A stretch of 64,000 nt of DNA. It comes from Dokdonella sp. Lineage in GTDB: Bacteria > Pseudomonadota > Gammaproteobacteria > Xanthomonadales > Rhodanobacteraceae. The notes under the pieces are model-generated. The model was not told where the DNA came from, did not search any database, and worked only from the letters and a program-made list of their open reading frames with translations. Shown here piece by piece: positions 61,692 through 64,000 of this stretch; the first letter of the stretch is position 1; every line of letters begins with the position of its first letter. Position numbers and translations under genes: made by a program. Location: the NCBI GenBank assembly GCA_019634795.1, contig JAHCAR010000013.1:1-64000 (forward strand), written 5' to 3'.

Positions 61692-64000
61692 GCATGACCT
61701 TCTGTTGTTCGGGCTGGCGCAGGTCCAGTTGTTCGAGCAGCGCCGCACGCAGCGCTTCCTGACCAGCCTCATCGAGCAGGCGGTCATTTTCGTCGCTGAT
61801 TCGGAAAAAGTCCTCGACGCGTTCGCCGAAGGTGGCGATGCGCGCATCATGCACGCGTACGCCCAGCGAGCGGAAGGTTTGCGCGACCGAGGCGAGCAGG
61901 CCCGGGCGATCGGTGCAGACCAGCCCGAGCCGCGTGCGTCCGCCGACCACGCTGAAGACGATGCGCGGAACGATGTGGAAATGTCGCAAGGTGCGAGGCA
62001 GGGCGCGGCGCACCGGCTGCTCGCTGAGGACCTGCATGCCGAGCGCGGTGCGCAGTGCGTCCTCGATGGCTTCGACGCGCTCGCCTTCGAGCAAGGGCTT
62101 GCCGGCCGCGTCGAGGACGTAGAAGGTGTCGAGGACCATGTCCGAATGGGCCGAGATGACCCGCGCCTCGACCACATTGAGCTGGGCCCGGTCGAGCACG
62201 GCCGTGATCGTGGCGAACAGGCCGTCGCGATCGGGCGAGTAGACGAACACTTCGCTGGTACCGCGGACGCCGAGCGGATTGACGCGCACCAGCGCACCGG
62301 AAGCCGCATCGTGGTTGGCGATGGCCGCAGTCTGCCAGGCGATCTGTTCGGGGCGGTAGCGCAGGAAGCTTTCTTCGGGGAAGTCCGCCCAGATGCGCGC
62401 GATGACCGAGGCGTCGAGGCCCTTCTGCTCGAGCATCGATTCGGCGCGTGCGCGTGTCTCGGCCACGCGTTCCTCGGCCTTGGGCAGCTCGCCGGACTCT
62501 TCGCGCAACACATAGCGCGTGGCCGCGTAAAGATCCGAGAGCAGGCGGTCGCGCCAGGTATTCCACAATTTCGGGCTGGTTCCGTTGATATCGGCGACGG
62601 TCAGCAGATACAGGTAGTCGAGCCTTTCCCAGTCGTCGACCTGCTCGGCGAAGCGGTGCACGACGGCCGGATCGGTGATGTCCTGGCGCTGTGCGGTGAC
62701 GCTCATGAGCAGGTGCTGGCGGACCAGCCAGGCGACCCGGTCGACCGCGGCAGGGCGCAGGCCGAGGCGTGCGCAGAAGGCGCGCGCATCTTCCTCGCCA
62801 AGCACCGAGTGATCGCCGCCGCGGCCCTTGGCGATGTCGTGGAAAAGTCCGGCCAGCAAGAGCAGGGCCGGCTGCGGGATGCGCTGGTAGACCGTGTGCG
62901 CGAGCGGAAAATCGCGCGCTCCGTCCTCGCTCGCGAAGCGGGCCATGAAGCGCAGTACGCGCATCGTGTGTTCGTCGACCGTGTAGACGTGGAACAGGTC
63001 GTACTGCATGCGCCCGGTAACCCGCGCGAAGCCGGGAATCAGCCGGGCAAGCACACCATGGCGGGCCATCGCGGCGAGCGCCTCGACCGCTGCGGCGCCG
63101 CGTTCGAGCAGTTCACGCAGCGCGGCGAACACTTCGGGGCGATCGAGGTCGAACGCCGGATTGGCCATGGCCAGGCGTACCTGGCGCAGGGCATTCGCGC
63201 GCAGCCCGCGGATTCCCGGCTCGGTGGCGATCAATGCATAAAGCGCAATCAGGGTCTGCGGCTCTTCCTGCAGGCGGTGGCTGGCATCGACGTCGAGGCG
63301 ATCGCCGATGCGCAGGAAGCCATCGCCGAGGTCGCGAACGTCGCCGGCCGAAGTCGCCAGCATCTCGCTGCAGCGTGCGATCAGCTCCTCGTTGGTGCCG
63401 GCGACACGACGGGCGGCGCGATAGTAGTCCTGCATGCATTGCTCGACACCGAGGTTGTCGGCATGCTCGTCGCGATAGCCGAGCAGGCGGGCCAGCTCGC
63501 GCTGGTAGTCGAACAGCAGGCGCTCTTCGGCGCGACGGGCGAGCAGGTGCAGGGCATAGCGGATGCGGAACAGCGTGGTCCTCGCCGAGGCCAGGGCTTC
63601 GGCTTCGGTGGCGTCGAGCAGTCCGGCCTCGACCATCTGCACCGGATCGCCCGAACCGGCGATTTCGCGACCGAGCCAGCCGATCAGCTGCAGGTCGCGC
63701 AGGCCGCCGGGGCCTTCCTTCAGCTGTGGCTCGAGGTTGTAGGCGGTGTCGCCGAAGCGCAGGTGCCGGGCCGATTGCTCGGCCCGCTTGGCCTCGAGGA
63801 AGCGCGCCGGCGTCCACAGCGACTCGTCCGGAAGATGGGCGAGCAGGCGCTCGGCCAGCTCGCGCGACCCGACCAGGTAACGCGCCTCGATCAGGTTGGT
63901 GTAGACACTGACGTCCTGGCCAGCCAGCTCGCGACAGCAGCCGAGGTCGCGCACGGCCATGCCCGGCCTGATGCCGAGGTCCCAGAGTCCGGCGCAGAAT
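61678..64000 (-). CDS. glnD: Bifunctional PII uridylyltransferase/uridylyl-removing enzyme, N-terminal part cut by window edge
   Basis: Nitrogen-status sensor that uridylylates PII when glutamine is low and removes UMP when it is high. About 774 residues are in the window; the frame runs to the edge ([15 protein letters not shown] continues upstream of the ATG at 63960), so the start and the GSxD nucleotidyltransferase motif lie outside. Seen: the end of the nucleotidyltransferase domain and the PII-UTase linker ([20 protein letters not shown]), the HD domain with [12 protein letters not shown] and [14 protein letters not shown], and two C-terminal ACT domains ([20 protein letters not shown] and [20 protein letters not shown]). 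Confidence 0.95.
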   Translation of the reverse strand, partial: FCAGLWDLGIRPGMAVRDLGCCRELAGQDVSVYTNLIEARYLVGSRELAERLLAHLPDESLWTPARFLEAKRAEQSARHLRFGDTAYNLEPQLKEGPGGLRDLQLIGWLGREIAGSGDPVQMVEAGLLDATEAEALASARTTLFRIRYALHLLARRAEERLLFDYQRELARLLGYRDEHADNLGVEQCMQDYYRAARRVAGTNEELIARCSEMLATSAGDVRDLGDGFLRIGDRLDVDASHRLQEEPQTLIALYALIATEPGIRGLRANALRQVRLAMANPAFDLDRPEVFAALRELLERGAAAVEALAAMARHGVLARLIPGFARVTGRMQYDLFHVYTVDEHTMRVLRFMARFASEDGARDFPLAHTVYQRIPQPALLLLAGLFHDIAKGRGGDHSVLGEEDARAFCARLGLRPAAVDRVAWLVRQHLLMSVTAQRQDITDPAVVHRFAEQVDDWERLDYLYLLTVADINGTSPKLWNTWRDRLLSDLYAATRYVLREESGELPKAEERVAETRARAESMLEQKGLDASVIARIWADFPEESFLRYRPEQIAWQTAAIANHDAASGALVRVNPLGVRGTSEVFVYSPDRDGLFATITAVLDRAQLNVVEARVISAHSDMVLDTFYVLDAAGKPLLEGERVEAIEDALRTALGMQVLSEQPVRRALPRTLRHFHIVPRIVFSVVGGRTRLGLVCTDRPGLLASVAQTFRSLGVRVHDARIATFGERVEDFFRISDENDRLLDEAGQEALRAALLEQLDLRQPEQQKVMHAKS

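Overview
The window is GC-rich, densely coded gammaproteobacterial DNA. The order prmB-aroC-asd-fimV-truA-trpF-trpB-trpA-accD, and the separate order glnD-dapD-arsC-like-dapE, are arrangements I associate with the Lysobacterales (Xanthomonadales). A Rhodanobacteraceae-like member is my best guess, but this is inference from synteny and from the style of the secreted proteins. No rRNA, tRNA, CRISPR array, insertion sequence or phage gene was seen.

Layout. 248-3091 (+) rapA. 3258-13561 (-) housekeeping block: accD, trpA, trpB, trpF, truA, fimV, asd, aroC, prmB (reverse order in transcription), with many ATGA/GTGA overlaps. 14073-16129 (+) SCO1-like copper chaperone, psd, a small unknown. 16221-17720 (-) lytic transglycosylase lipoprotein. 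17844-19857 (+) HerA-like ATPase and greB. 19953-23131 (-) an SRPBCC/effector-binding-like membrane protein and a NarL/DesK-type two-component pair. 23340-26325 (+) GNAT, minC, minD, minE and an HExxH protein. 26484-36120 (-) two very large exported proteins. 37008-39848 a small unknown, an MFS exporter and a cyclopropane fatty-acid synthase. 39870-44132 (-) an ECF sigma/anti-sigma pair followed by a bufferin/Hvf-type metal-binding RiPP operon. 44371-46611 (+) parC. 46697-48361 (-) a P-domain protein with an IPTL-like C-terminal anchor. 48773-51181 (+) a penicillin-acylase-family hydrolase. 51236-58965 (-) an unusual six-gene exported redox cluster. 59251-64000 (-) dapE, an ArsC-like reductase, dapD and the C-terminal part of glnD, cut by the window edge.

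Two regions deserve most attention. (1) At 51236-58965 a pentaheme cytochrome c is followed by two tandem cassettes. Each cassette has a small lipoprotein resembling the N-terminal (N2/N3) domains of copper amine oxidases and, 3-10 nt downstream, a secreted protein resembling the copper amine oxidase catalytic domain. The HxH copper site and the cofactor-position Tyr are present, but the Asn-Tyr-Asp/Glu-Tyr cofactor motif has become Trp-Tyr-Met/Gln-Tyr, and one copy lacks the third His. This looks like a split, duplicated and possibly repurposed amine oxidase linked to electron transfer. (2) At 39870-44132 a RiPP-type metal-binding system has a precursor whose Cys-rich core is exactly duplicated (12 Cys, 62-residue period), with MNIO (DUF692), DUF2063 and DoxX partners and its own ECF sigma/anti-sigma pair.

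Across the exported proteins, four unrelated or distantly related proteins end in a similar short tail (hydrophobic-Ile-Phe-x-Asp/Asn-Gly/Ser-Phe-Glu/Asp). This may be a C-terminal sorting or secretion signal. Two further exported proteins end in a membrane anchor of IPTL-CTERM type.
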